A DNA stretch of 64,000 nucleotides from Cenococcum geophilum 1.58. Its lineage: Eukaryota > Ascomycota > Dothideomycetes > Gloniales > Gloniaceae. The DNA is taken from positions 5,051,805-5,115,804 of the forward strand of contig KV748180.1 in the NCBI GenBank assembly GCA_001692895.1, written 5' to 3'. Positions within the stretch are counted from its first letter, which is position 1. Each line of letters begins with the position of its first letter. Of the stretch, positions 12,225 to 24,362 are shown one piece after another. The notes under the pieces were generated by a model that saw nothing but the letters and a program-made list of their open reading frames with translations, was not told the origin of the DNA and ran no database searches. A program made the translations under genes and the position numbers.

Positions 12225-12418
12225 TGTCGGGAATGAGGCAATTTGCCCTTACGTGCGGCATATTGCCGTCACGTGAGGCAACTTGCCGTTACATGCCGTC
12301 GCGGCACTAGCGTAGTGAGGAACCTTAAATTCCTCACCCTCCCCTATCTAGAACAACAACCTATTCCATCACTGTATCTACTCAAGTAATATTAGTGATT
12401 TGCCCTATATTTCTAACA
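12225..12418 (+). repeat. Copia B 5' LTR
   Basis: 194 bp, beginning TGTCGGGAATGAGGCAATTT and ending TTTCTAACA. This copy is less RIP-mutated than the 3' copy, keeping TGAGG, ACGTG and CTCACC where the 3' LTR has TAAGG, ATATG and CTTACC. Confidence 0.94.
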
Positions 12419-12779
12419 CTAATTAGTAGTTAAATACACAGTTAACCATAGAGCAGCTAGGTTATTAATAGAAGAGACAGTCTCGTGCAGGGGTGCTATA
12501 TGCGCTCATATAGAATAGATCCCGGCAATACTGTGCTACCTTAAACTTGTAAAAAACTAGTAACAGAAGTATTACTAAATACTAAAAGATACCAAGTTGC
12601 GTCTATTATACAGAACAATTACATTTACGAAGATTTAGTTAAGTACTTTAGGTCAGAAGTATTACTAAACCTAAGGTCCTAAGTTAACGTCCAAAACGCG
12701 TTAAACAATATCTTAAATTGCCCACCTTTAGATAGCAAACCTATAAGATCCTATAAAACCAAAAATCCTACCTACCTTT

Positions 12780-13980
12780 AACGTACGACACCTTATTAAT
12801 TCTACCTACTATAGCGTTAACCTATCCGAAGAAGTATAAGAAAGATATTAACCCAGAGATATAGAACAGAGCCGTAACTAACTTTATAACCGCTAAGCAA
12901 CAAAACCTAAATAGATTTTTAATACACCGCATAGAACACTATAAAGACAGTAAATACAATAATACCACGCTATAGTATTATATAAAGGAGGACTTTATTA
13001 AATAGATAAAGGAAATATAGGTTCCTATAAATAAAGATATTATATAGGACTTCTATAACTTCCTTTAGGAGTATAGAGTATTTATCCCTATAGATAGGGG
13101 TAGTATTAGGGACAACATTTAGAAACATGTTATTAATATAAAGAAAGAGCATAAATAGACTCTATAAGAGATTAAGCACTAACTACGCACTATAAAGAAG
13201 CTTAAATTATAATAGAACCTAAGTAATACACTATTAGAGACGCGTTTTAACTCTATTACTTTAGGTATAAGTTCTAACATTCCATATCTATCGCCTCCAC
13301 CTCTATCTTTAACTCCCCTATATTAACCAGCTTAACCTATAGCCTTAATTAACAACCCCTAACAAGCACAAGATCCCCTTACTTCGCGGTCTAATAACCT
13401 TTAAACTCCGCTAACTAGATCTATATTACTATTACAGCCTGCAATATAATGCAGCTAAATACTAATTAGAGGCACCTTAAAAATGCTTATAGAGCTTATA
13501 AAGCTCTATTTAGAATAGGAGAAGAAGTTTAGCGGAGAACTATATAATATCCTTAATTCAAAGTTATATATCTTTTATAACTATTACTAGAAGGTTAGAC
13601 TAGAACCCAATTAATACCACATTACTTATTTAGTTATACTTAAGGGCCAAGCTAGTACCTTCTACTATAATCGTTTAATAGGAAAAGAATATAATTTTAA
13701 CCAAATAATATATAAAACAAGATGCTACTTTAAAACAGAGAAGAATAAGCAGCAGTATATATTAGAGTAGAGAGAGACTACCTTCCTAAGAATTATTACT
13801 ATAAACCCAGGTGCCTCTTAACTTAATTATCTTTAAAAGCTCTTTAATTAACTCTAGATAATTTAGCGTNGTTTATCCNAATNATATTAANAGNACTTTA
13901 GCNTATNNNATTAAGTNATTAGNATATACNAANNTNTTAAAGAATATAACCTTACTCTCTTTAACCCTATAAGTACTTAT
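12780..13980 (+). pseudogene. Copia B gag, RIP-killed
   Basis: The reading frame is legible from about YPKKYKKDINPEIQNRAV near 12830, through HRIEHYKDSKYNNTTL, to ELYNILNSKLYIFY near 13540 and QYHITYLVILKGQAS near 13610. This is the gag architecture seen in fungal Copia elements with a proline-rich middle (about 13280-13400). CAA/CAG/TGG-type stops are scattered through it, and the C-terminal part contains ambiguous bases. The start codon is not identified. Confidence 0.72.
13870..13933. other. Ambiguous bases (N) in Copia B gag
   Basis: Isolated Ns are interspersed with called bases, not a run. This looks like low-confidence consensus in a collapsed or poorly resolved repeat, not a scaffold gap. 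Similar patches occur at 16239-16320 and 39367-39446. Confidence 0.9.
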
Positions 13981-14479
13981 AAAGGAGTATATACTTAATT
14001 AAGATCCTCTATTAGCACCACCCTACGCTCTTAAAAAGTATAGCAATTTAACACCTAACTCTAACCTACTTTAATTAACCCAGCTAACTAATATAATTAT
14101 AACTAGACTAATTAAATATGTAGTAGTCGTAGCAGGGGATATAGTAAAGGGTATAATTAATATTAACTATAAAGCAACCGTAGAGGTCCTTGTAGAGGTT
14201 TATTTCGCAATAATTAGTAAAAGAAATACTACGTTTATAAAAAGCCAAATTACTAGTTAACTAAACACCCCCTTAATAAACAAAAGGAGGCATATAATAA
14301 GTTTCGCTAAAGCGCACAAAACGTTAGAAACTAAAAAGTTACTATAGCCTACTTCCAAAGCTTCCTGGTTCAATATAAAGGCGAAAAAGATCTTAAGGGT
14401 AAAATTAATAAGGCTAAATAGCTCCTTATAGATATAAAAATTAAGGACTACTCTCCTAACTAATACTTTACTAAATATA

Positions 14480-17400
14480 GTAAGGTAAATAGCACACAAA
14501 CTATTGCTATCCTTAATAACCAATCTACGCTCCATTCTATTATAAGGTTAAATATGTTTAATAAGCTAAAGGAAAGTTCTACGTTCTCCTTTAATAATAA
14601 ATACTTAGCAAACGTCTTTTATAGTATTATACCAGATACTAAAGCTATAGAAGTATCTATAATAGGAAAACCTTAAGTCCAAGCTCTTTAGCAGCTTAAT
14701 AGTTCTATTTAGATTAACTAATTAACAGCAGGCCAATATATAATTCGCTTTAGCAAGGGTACTATAATCTCTCTCAGTATAATTAAGGTCTAAACCCCAT
14801 TAGAATATATCACTTTCTATATTATTCCCATAAATACCCCATTCCTATTCTATATCTAAGATATAAATAAATTAGGCGTTAAGCTTAACAACCTTAAGAA
14901 TATACTTATTTAGGAAGATAATCAGGTACCCGTTATACGCAAGTAGGGTCACCCTTAGTTACTCCTTTAACAGCCAAAAAGGAGCGTTACTTAAAGTTAC
15001 TTAACTAAGTTAGAGCTATATTAACTACATTATCATTTTAGCCACCTATCCATTTACCAACTACTTAGGGTTCTTTAATAAGTAGGTTATAAAGTTAAGG
15101 TTAAGGCGATTAAACATCTTATAAAGTACTACTATCACTACTAAATAAACTAGAAGTCCCCCGGCCAATTTAAGTTTACCCTTAAAAATAACTATAACTT
15201 TAACTTCTATATCATTATAAATATTATATATCTTAGCGGCAAGCTAGTACTCTAAGTTATTAACTTCTTAACCTCCTTCTAAGCCGCACGCTTTTTAAAA
15301 GATATATTAGCTAGGAACGCATAGGATACTCTTTAATTATACTAAATTAATATCTACCTAGGACCCCCTAATTAAATCATTTATAATATAGGAAAGAACT
15401 TCTTATCTATAGAGTTTTAATAACAGGCAAAGGCAATAACAATTAAAGTTAAGGAAGTCCCCGTTAAGGCACATAATAGTATTAAAAAGGTAGAACAATA
15501 CTATACACCATTACGCCGCGTATATAAGATTATTTCTTTAAAACTAAAGGGTGCTAGCAAAGAGCTTATCCTATAAATAGCTATTAAGGCTATTAACAAT
15601 ACCGCTAGCCTAGATAGGCTCATACCTATATTACTAGTCTTTAACGCCTACCCTTAAATAACTAATAATTCTCTACTATCTCCCTCTATTATATAATAAG
15701 CTAAGGCAATTTACAAGGTAACAAAGGAGGTATAATATCTCTATGCTACACACTAGGTTAACAACGCGCTAGGAATAAGAAATAGCCTAAACACCTTAAC
15801 TACACTTAATCTGTCACTCTAATCTAAGGTACGCGTATAGCATAAAAAGGGAGAATAGTTAGGCCCACATAAACTTATTACAATTAATAGTTAGACTTAT
15901 ACTCTTTAAATGCCCTATAGACCTACTTAATTCCATTTAACTATTATTAAGCCTTACTATAAAGATAACAGTTCTAAGCCTTTATAGGATACCCCAGAAG
16001 ATACCCCAGGAGATACCCTAAAGGAGAACTATAATTAACGTGCCCTAAAAGGCGACTATAACCCTAATACAACTATAGTAGATACGCCGCAACTATAACG
16101 CGGTAGAGGTCGCCCAAAAGGATTATAAAACCGCCAACACCTTATTAATTTTAAAGAGCAACTCGTTGCCACCATCAAAAATAAAGTTAAGCTATTAATA
16201 GCCTTTATAACAGCTAAAGAGAAGGCTAACTTTAAGNTNNNAAAANAGNTNNNAAAGGAAGNNNNTATTATAACNNTANNAGCTCCTNTCNAAGCATCTA
16301 ATAAGTAGGANATNNANNGTCTTATTATAAGAGGAGTCTTTAAATTTAAGAAGTATAACCCTACTAAGTTTAATAGGGTTCGTATATTTAGGTTAAGAAT
16401 AGTTAATAAAATTAAAGGCAAAGCTACTAATACCCCATTTAAGAAGTTAAGGCTAGTCATTTAAGGTTATAACAATAATAGTAAGGAAGTAATTCTTACG
16501 CAATCCCCTACAATTTAATAAGCTAGTTAGCAAGTTATTATTACGCTAGCTCCCTCCTTAATAAAGAATAAAATAGCGGTTTATTTATAAGATATTACCC
16601 AAACCTATACCCAATTAGAGATACACCTTCAGCGCTTAATACTAGCATACCTTCTAGAGCAAATTCGCCACTAATATCCTAAAGATATAATTATAGTTAT
16701 GCTTAAGCCACTATATAAAATCGCAGAGGTAAAAACTTATTAGTAGGCTACTTATAGCAAGCACTACAAAGAGAAGCTTTTAATAACTACTTCTACATTC
16801 AATCCCTACTTCCTCATTACAGCCACAGGAACTCCATTTAGAATTATCGGCATATAAACAGATAATATAATCATCTTAGGAGACAACCAATTCTTAGCTC
16901 TTAAAGAAGATAAGCTAGTAAAAGGAAATCTTATAGTAAAGCCAAAGAAAAGACTTAATTTAATAACACCATTACTCTTTAATAGATACATTATTTCCCT
17001 AAACAAGGATTCCATTACCCTACGCCAAAAAAGTTAAGGTAAGAAGATTAACGTTATTAACGTTAATTCTCTAAAGTAAGGATACGTAAAGCAACGCGCT
17101 TATAAAGCTTATATAGCTTCTATCTATTAACCCAAAGCTTCCTTTAATCTCTCTATTACCGCTTAACACCAAGAACCAACTAAGGAGGACATCCTTACCC
17201 TAAATAAGCGTCTTTTCTAATAAAGGAGCCATCTTAATTAAGGACTACTCTACATACCTATTAACCTTCCTACCGCTAAGCTTTTTATATTTATTAATAG
17301 ATTGTTTATAAATAACAAAGATTTTAGCTCCTAGCTAGGATATAAGATTATTATTGCGAATGAATCTACTAGAGAAAGTAACTTTATAATCTACAGTAAT

Positions 17401-17800
17401 CTTATCTATTAGAGCTCAACTAAGAGCAAACGCGTTACTTAAAGCATTCTAGCGTCAGAGATATATAGAATAATTAGCGAAGTTAATATAGCAATTACAA
17501 TTAGAACTACCTTAAAGATAATTACAGATTAACTTAAACTCCCTATTATCCCTACAATTGTATACACCAACTTATATTCCCTCTATAAGTATTTAGTTAA
17601 GCTTAGTACTATAAAAGAGAAGCGCCTTATAATTAATATTATAGCACTATAGCAATCTTACGAGCGTTAAGAACTCTTTAAAATTTAATAAATTAATAGC
17701 CAAAATAACCCGGTAGATATAATAACGAAGGCAAACCCAAATAAGGCACTAAAGACATTTATTAACACAAATACTCTATATATACAAGTTAAAAGTTAAG
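14480..17800 (+). pseudogene. Copia B pol (protease, integrase, RT, RNase H), RIP-killed
   Basis: The protease region is near 14500-14800 (STLHSIIRLNMFNKLKESS). GAG-pre-integrase follows near 15000 (LHYHFSH). The integrase core is about 15080-15700, with KVEQYYTPLRRVYKII after the DDE region. A linker near 16095-16130 reads RGRGRPKG, an AT-hook-like motif. The RT C-terminal block near 16840-16880 reads GIxTDNIIILGDN, the RIP-altered form of the fungal Copia TDDTLIL motif. RNase H follows to about 17780. Stops are almost all TAA/TAG. Confidence 0.85.
16239..16320. other. Ambiguous bases (N) in the Copia B integrase-RT linker
   Basis: About thirty scattered Ns, singly or in short groups. The sequence on both sides continues the same element. 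Confidence 0.9.
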
Positions 17801-17853
17801 TTAAGAGGAAGTAGAAGATGCAGCAAGGGCCACTAAGGCGCTAATAGTAAGCA

Positions 17854-17900
17854 AGCCAATAGCGATTTTCCATCCCGGGGATGGAAAATTATAATTAGTT
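17854..17900. repeat. Palindromic block with TTTTCCATCCC / GGGATGGAAAA, copy 1
   Basis: An imperfect palindrome of about 47 bp in the 3' non-coding part of Copia B, centred on CCCGGGG. The core arms are ATTTTCCATCCC and GGGATGGAAAAT. The same block with ~35 bp of flanking homology (AAGGCGCTA...GCCAATAGCG) occurs in reverse orientation at 23375-23421 near the end of Copia A. It is far less RIP-mutated than its surroundings. Confidence 0.85.
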
Positions 17901-18027
17901 AGTAGAAGTCCGGGTCGGCAAAATAAGGCGTATTACCTACCAAATTCTACTATAGTCTACCCACGGTTGTATTATCGTATACTGTCTATTTACATATAGA
18001 TAGTAACCATAAAAGAAGAGTTACCAG

Positions 18028-18221
18028 TGTCGGGAATAAGGCAATTTGCCCTTATATGCGGCATATTACCGTCATATAAGGCAACTTACCGTCACATACC
18101 GTCGCGGCACTAGCGTAGTAAGGAACCTTAAATTCCTTACCCTCCCCTATCTAGAACAATAACCTATTCCATCACTATATCTACTTAAGTAGTATTGGTA
18201 ATTTGCCCTATGTTTCCAACA
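18028..18221 (+). repeat. Copia B 3' LTR
   Basis: 194 bp, beginning TGTCGGGAATAAGGCAATTT and ending GTTTCCAACA. It is followed by the TSD CTTAT at 18222-18226, after which the Copia A gag frame resumes. Confidence 0.94.
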
Positions 18222-18226
18222 CTTAT

Positions 18227-19650
18227 AAATAGATAGATAAGGAAATCATAGGAGCTCTTAAGGAAGTCAGCCCTATAATTATAGTGGTACTATAAAAACA
18301 ACTTAACTTAATATAAACAGCTTTAATATCGAATTAAGCTATACCCCTATTAGTTATAGCCTCTTTAGCTCCTACAACTCCCCCCTGCAGCCTACTACCT
18401 TCCCATATAGTACCGACGCCTATAAACTATTAACTACCTCTATTACCTCCAACGCCTATAATCTAACCTATAGCTATAGCTATAACACCTAGAACGCAAA
18501 TACCTACCCCTATAATACCCTAACTAGCTATTACATCTATACCCTAGCAAGCTGCACTAACTGCTACCTAATAGTAAGCTGTATCTACCTCTACCTAAGA
18601 TTAACTACTTACTCTCCTTACTTAACTCCTATAGACGTAGAATTAGCAATTATCGCCTACGGCAACTGCCTTTACCCTTTCTCTAGTAACCGCTCCTATT
18701 CTACCTAGTCTTCCTCCTGCCTAGTATCTTTACCCTAGTACTGCTAATACCGACCCTACTATACACCTACCTACGTATAGTAAAGAGGCAGCTACTATCG
18801 CTAAGATCTATATAGACGACTAGAAGTACAATAGAGTAAGTAATAGCTTTAACTTTAAGTTAACTATCTTCTATAATATCTATAAGAGAGCTGGTTTACC
18901 TCCTAAAGGCTATATAACTGCATTCCTAACTATGCTAAAGGAACTTACCTAGGATTACTACTACAATAGTAGCCTTTTAACTAGATTATTTACTAAGGCA
19001 TATAACCATATATATTACTTCTTTAAAGGACCAGAGTACTATTAGAGAAACCTCACTAAATGGAACGCCACTAACTTCTAAGGAATTATTAACGAGAACC
19101 CTAATAAGCAAATCTATTAGAGTTTCCAACTACTCCTTAATAAGCTCTTAAAACATCGCTATGGATTACACCTAGAGTTTTATATAGACCTCTTCCTTAT
19201 AAATAAGCTAGTTATTACTTGCTAAGAAGTACTAGTATGCCGTATTACCATTTCCAACCCTTCTAAAGACCTCTCCTAGTTAATTAGCAAGTTGTAATCT
19301 TCTGTAGTTATATAAGAGAAGGAATACCCCTTTTAGGCCTTAATAAGACTGTCTTAAGGAGCCTACTTTACGGATCGTATATACCGCCGTGATATCTATA
19401 ACAACTGTAACCGAACCCGCTCCTATAGACAAAACACCGTTAGATCCCTAAAGGCTAAGTGCTACGTCTGCTAAAAGGAGAGCTGCCGCTTATAGAAATA
19501 TATAAAGGAGGAGCGGAACCGTTCTAGAAATAAGTATAAAAGACGTTTTAATAATAATAAGGGCCGTAACGGTAACTTTAAAGAACGCTTTAGATAATAC
19601 ACTATCTACTATAAAGGAGACGATAATAATGAGTGCAATAAGACCTTTAA
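18227..19650 (+). pseudogene. Copia A gag, C-terminal part
   Basis: This continues the gag frame after Copia B (IDKEIIGALKEVSP), followed by a proline/serine/tyrosine-rich stretch and a gag core about 18790-19330. Near 19460 is a cysteine cluster, CYVC-x4-CR, followed by a basic tail (KEERNRSRNKYKRR), the zinc-binding end usual for this fungal Copia group. The downstream frame runs into the protease without a clear gag stop, suggesting a single gag-pol polyprotein. Dead through RIP-type stops. Confidence 0.78.
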
Positions 19651-22600
19651 AGCTTTTGTGCTAGATATAGACGCTAATAAAAACACTAATAACGATAACA
19701 GTAAGGAAGAACTAGAAGACCTTAATGGCTGCTACCTTATATTATTTAGGACTCTTACTATAGATGAAGCAACCTCTATAAGCGTAGAACTAGCTAACAA
19801 GGCTTACGCTTACTTACTTACTATAACCTCCACGGAACCTACTATGGAAACTAACCTGTTTAACTATAATATAACAACCGCCGCTTTACGCTATACTTCT
19901 ATAGTATTTATAGGAATTATAATTAATATTGGTGTATTAAAGAAGTCTATAGCTGGTTATGGACAATTTCAGGCACTATAGAACGCGGACCAATCTATAA
20001 AACTTAATACCTTAACTAAAGAATAAGTTAACGTGTAGTTCGGCATTAGAATTGCTACCTCTATTAGAACTACGGACGTTATTACCCCTATAGGCAAGAT
20101 ACAGTTTTATATTATTTATACGAATACCCCCTTCTTACTCTATTTAGCGAATATGGACAGACTCTAAATCTACTATAACAACCTCAGAAACGTTGTTATT
20201 ACTCGCACTAAAAAAGTGCCAGTAGTGTAACGGTTTAGCTACCCATTTCTCTTATGGAGCTTATTACTATAGTTATATTTATCTAAATCCTTTAATGCGA
20301 ACCCCTGCTACTTAACAAATATAGAGCTATGGCGCCTGCACTATTAATTCGGATATCCCTTAATTAAGAAATTACAAAAACTACTCTACTATACTAGCCA
20401 TAAAACTAACAGAATAGCTATTAAGTAACTAACCAAGTTCTGCCACTACTGTTAAAAGTTTAGTAAATTACTAGGTAGATTCCGCTTTACCCTATAAGAC
20501 GACGTTAATTTTAACTATAATATCATCGTTAACATTATGTATATTAGCGGATTACCCCTCTTATACGTTATTAATAAAGGAACGCAATTTTAAGCTAGTA
20601 GATGGCTATAAGATATTAGCGCTAAATATATATAGGACGTTCTACGGATGTGTTAGATTAATATCTACCTAGGGCTACTAGACCTAATTACCTATAACGC
20701 CGGAAAGAACTTTATTAGTAAGGAATTTAAGTAATACGCTACTATTATAGGAATTAGTATAAAGGGAGTACCGGTTAAAGTATATAACTCTATTAGAATG
20801 GTAGAGCGCTACTATCCCTTGGCCCGTCAGCGTCCAACGAGTAAGTGGTCCGTGCGCGAACAACAGTTTCGAAACAACGCGTGCACCTATCTACCACAAT
20901 GCAAAATACAGTTCTGCAGAAAAGATAAGTGCTAGTAACTTCATATCGAGCGTCTTAACTCCCAAAACCAGGCGCGTATATTAAATTACTACAAAACCAA
21001 GGCCCTACACCCCCTAGTACAGGCGTTAAATCCAGCACGATTAATTGGCTAGTTCTTATCGATAACCGTTGGACGCGAATTGACGGGCCAAGGGATAGTC
21101 TATTACGGCGAGCCTACCAGATTATTATAACTGAAATCCCCGAAATTGATAAGGAGATGGGACTCTAAATGGCGCTTAAAGTAATTAACGATTTAGCTGG
21201 CCCTAAAGGACTAGTTCTTACACTTCTAGTCTTTAAAGCCTACCCCTAAATGGTCGAATCTAATACACTATCCCCTACGGTTATATAACGCGCTACCGCA
21301 ATTAAAAAGGCTATAGTAGAGATATAGAAGCTATAAGCTAAACAATAGATTACTAATGCGCTGAATATGCGAAACAGACCTAATGCTAATGCGATTTATA
21401 ATCTCCTACTAAATTTGCCTATTTTAGTCTAGAGAGAAGGAAATACTAGCTAAAGCGGCTATTAGGACGGGCTATTTACCTTATTTACCGTTAAGGGTAA
21501 AATATACACTGTTAAGCTGTCTAGTGGACCTATAGCCTTTTAATCTACGGTTGTAAAACCTTACCTTTAAGTAACTAAATTGTAGAAGCAAATCGTCGGA
21601 CTAGAATCGCCACCTAAACCTCTACTTAGGTTAGCCCTTCCTAAGACTGTCTTAGAGAGACCTACTAAAGCTTAGCAACAACCCCCGAAATAAGGTAGAG
21701 GACGCCCTTATAAATACCCTTTACTTATAGCTATAACTAATATCACCATCTACCTATAGGATGACAGTTAATTTAGTACTTAATTCAGCGCCTTCCAATA
21801 GAAGGAGCTTACTGGTCTACTTAAGAAGGGAGTTTTTAAGATTGTGAGACTTATGGATATACTATAAGGCGTATAACTCTTTAACTCGTAATTTGTTAAC
21901 GAGATTAAGAATAAGGGAACTAACAAAGCCTTTAAGAAATCCCAACTAGTTGTATAAGCTTATAACAACTTAGAAAAGGAACTGGTTCTTACCTAATTAC
22001 TAACTATTTAATAAGTTAGCCAACGACTAATTCTCTACATCGCCGCTATGAAGCTTCTATAGGCATGACTTTATCTCTAAGATATTTTATAGGCCTACGT
22101 ATAATTAACTACTACACTAAATTAAGAGTTCTACGTACGACCTCCGTATAAGCTGATTAAGCAACTTAGGATTAACAAGGCCTCTGTTTTAAAGGTTATA
22201 AAACTACTCTATAGAGTACCGGAAGCTAGTAACTACTAGTTTAAGACATATTACTTATATTATATTTAATAGTTATATATAGACCAGTCTATATACGACC
22301 CCTATCTCCTATAGAGTAACGAACCTTTTAGTATTATAGGCCTATAAACTAACGATACTCTATTCCTGGCAGATAAGACCTTTATAAGCGTAGAGTAAAA
22401 CAAGCTATATAAGGCTAAGTTTATAGCTAAAGAACGGGAATAATTTACCGTTAATACGCCTATTAAGTTTAACGGTAGAGTTATTTAGCTACTAACTAAC
22501 GGGAGTATTACGCTTACTTAGGAACGATAATGTATAAACCTTAGTATAATTAGTACTAAGCTTACTATAAGTATAGGATTAAGAGGAGCTATAAGAACCT

Positions 22601-23280
22601 TAACTCTAAAGGACTAGTATATCGCTTAACGTGCTAGAGGTGTATATATCGCTTTAGTTTGCCAGCCAGAAGCCTTATTTAATTTATCCTTTGCCGCCTA
22701 GGTAATTAACCCTAATAAGGAAGACGTAAAATAGTTAAATAAGTGTCTAAACTGGCAAATCGAGAACGCTAATAGAGGCCTTAAGTTCGTTAAGTTAGAT
22801 ATTAAAACCCTATAGCTCCTGGTATTTACGGACGCGTTATTTGCTAATAATAAGGACCTCTCTTCGTAGATTAGCTATGTTATTGTACTAGCCAATGCTA
22901 TAAAGAAGGCTAACATTATCTATTGGAGCTTGGTTAAGTGTAAAAGAGTTACTTAAAGCGTACTAGCTTCTAAACTCTACGGTACGGCCTATAGCTTTAA
23001 TATCGGCGTTGCGATTAAGTCTATAGTAGATAAGATCCTATAAATTAACCTCCTACTTATACTTTGCACTAATTCTAAGTCCTTATATAACTATTTAGTA
23101 CGACTTAAAACCACCTAAGAAAAGCGCCTAATAATTAACGTAATGTGCCTCTAGTAAGCCTATAAACGGAGATAGATTATAAAGGTAAAATGGATTAACG
23201 GAGAGGCCAACCCTACTAACGCTATAACGAAGGGAAAACCCTACGCGGCTCTTTAACGGCTTATTAATATAAACCGAATT
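19650..23280 (+). pseudogene. Copia A pol, interrupted by a MITE
   Basis: A 107-codon stretch at 19658-19981 is still open. It contains the protease site as INIGVLKKSIAGYGQF (ancestral D-T-G-A changed to N-I-G-V by RIP). GAG-pre-integrase lies at about 20330 (LWRLHYQFGYP) and the integrase finger at about 20441 (CHYC). The integrase core runs to RMVERYY, where the MITE sits (20815-21095), and the frame resumes LLRRAYQII. An RGRGRPYK patch is near 21690. RT has YIAAMKLLQA and GLQTNDTLFLAD (about 22340). RNase H (about 22790-23260) has VFTDALFAN and ends KWINGEANPTNAITKGKP. Confidence 0.88.
20815..21095. mobile_element. 281-bp MITE (Tc1/mariner-like, TA target duplication), not RIP-mutated
   Basis: The ends TCCCTTGGCCCGTCA and TGACGGGCCAAGGGA are perfect 15-bp inverted repeats. 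A second inverted block (GCGTCCAACG / CGTTGGACGC) lies just inside. TA flanks both sides (20813-20814 and 21096-21097). Removing the insert and one TA restores the Copia A integrase frame. Base composition is balanced and CpA/TpG are common, unlike the host element, so it either arrived after RIP or is too short to be a RIP target. It has no coding capacity. Confidence 0.93.
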
Positions 23281-23374
23281 AATTTATAAGTTATAGGATG
23301 GGTTAAACAAACGAACTTAGATTTAGCTTAGTATTAGGTAACTAATTGTGACGGTACGGACCCTAAATTTAACC

Positions 23375-23421
23375 AGCCAATTAGGATTTTCCATCCCCGG
23401 GATAGAAAATCGCTATTGGCT
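23375..23421. repeat. Palindromic block with TTTTCCATCCC / GGGATGGAAAA, copy 2
   Basis: A reverse-oriented relative of 17854-17900. Outer arms AGCCAAT and ATTGGCT and inner arms GATTTTCCATCCCC / GGGATAGAAAATC are separated by mismatched TAG(G) and CGCT bases. It sits between the Copia A RNase H end and the 3' LTR. Confidence 0.85.
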
Positions 23422-23627
23422 CGCTTACCACTAGCGCCTTAGCAACCCTCACGATATGTTAACCTACTACCCCTAATAATTCTTCTTGCAATTACGGACC
23501 TGTAAAAGGAGCGTGGAAGCTATTATATATTAATTGGATCTCTAACTATTATATATACGCTACGAATAGTCTAGAAGTAAACTTAACTTTAGAGTGTAGA
23601 TTAGCCTTCTTTTTAGAGTTGCTCTAG

Positions 23628-23797
23628 TATTGGAATGTTAGTTATATAACGTGGTTACGAGACCACAAAGCGAGGCTAGCTAACCTAACCTTAGAGCAAC
23701 CCCTTACTTCTAGATAATTAATTAACTACCAACTTTAACACCGCATACGTATTATATAGTGATATTTATGCCCGTTAATAAAGCGAGTATACCGACA
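23628..23797 (+). repeat. Copia A 3' LTR
   Basis: 170 bp, equal to the 5' LTR. It is followed by the TSD CTTCC at 23798-23802, after which X1 continues. Confidence 0.92.
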
Positions 23798-24362
23798 CTT
23801 CCTAATTAAGTTAGAATATTATATAAATTTAAGTTATTTATATTTATATTAGTAAGCGACTATCACGTATATACCCAAAACATTACCTTATATTTGCCTT
23901 ACCTATACCTACCCTAGCCTTTAACTATTAAGCGCCGCTATAGCCACCTAGCTGGCTCTGTTTATATTAATATATTAACTTATTATAAGTAATTAGCATT
24001 TAGATAGAATACTAGGTATACTATATATGCGTATAGGCGTATATATAGGCATAGGTATAAGCGCGGGCGTGCTTATAAAGGTAGTTTATAGACATTAAAT
24101 AGAGGTAGTAGAATCTAAATAAGTTTATATAGCGCCTTATAGGGTACTATATAATTAAGGCATTACAGCTAAAAATCTAGGGGTTCTTAACTTCTGCTAA
24201 AGGTTTTAAAATACTACTAAATTAGTCCTTCCTTACTATCTATATAGTAAGCTATTAGTACGCTGTATAAATATACGCTAACTAACTATTATAACTATAT
24301 ACACTAACTAACTGCTTATATTAGCAGCTCGCTGCTAGCGACGCTGCCTATTAGCCACACTG

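Larger units (their letters stand above)
12225..18221 (+). mobile_element. Copia B: complete LTR retrotransposon nested in Copia A gag
   Basis: 5,997 bp with 194-bp LTRs (12225-12418, 18028-18221) and a perfect TSD CTTAT (12220-12224, 18222-18226). The plus-strand order is gag, protease, integrase, RT, RNase H. Its body and leader are of the same family as Copia C, but its LTR differs (see findings). A polypurine-like AAAAGAAGAGTT lies just before the 3' LTR. It is RIP-killed. Ambiguous bases at 13870-13933 and 16239-16320 fall in gag and in the integrase-RT linker. Confidence 0.95.
11261..23797 (+). mobile_element. Copia A: LTR retrotransposon containing Copia B and a MITE
   Basis: The 170-bp LTRs at 11261-11430 and 23628-23797 bound the element, with a perfect TSD CTTCC at 11256-11260 and 23798-23802. 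The plus-strand order is leader, gag, protease, GAG-pre-integrase, integrase, RT, RNase H, i.e. Copia order. The 12.5-kb span includes nested Copia B (5,997 bp) and a 281-bp MITE, so the element itself is about 6.3 kb. It is inserted in X1. Coding frames are broken by RIP-type stops. Confidence 0.94.
10868..24362 (+). mobile_element. X1: ~950-bp non-autonomous hAT-like element, split by Copia A
   Basis: X1 is 10868-11260 plus 23803-24362. It starts CAGTATAGCTAATAG (ancestrally CAGTGTGGCCAACAG, the form kept at the far end of X2) and ends CTATTAGCCACACTG, giving imperfect ~20-bp terminal inverted repeats beginning CAGTGTGG. X2 (24674-35065) is a second copy in opposite orientation. No coding region is visible, and there is a (TA)n tract near 11064. 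The CAG-type ends and 8-bp flanks suggest a hAT MITE. The 8 bp on its left, AATAAAAC (10860-10867), reappear as their complement beside X2, not on its own right side (see findings). Confidence 0.85.

Noticed and set aside
16056..16460. 134-codon minus-strand open frame
   Set aside because: It runs through ambiguous bases in Copia B and is opposite the legible plus-strand integrase-RT linker. An artefact of Ns and of the antisense strand.
16806..17015. 69-codon minus-strand open frame, with a similar one at 37963-38190 on the plus strand
   Set aside because: Both are antisense to the same RT block in Copia B and Copia C, which explains their similarity.
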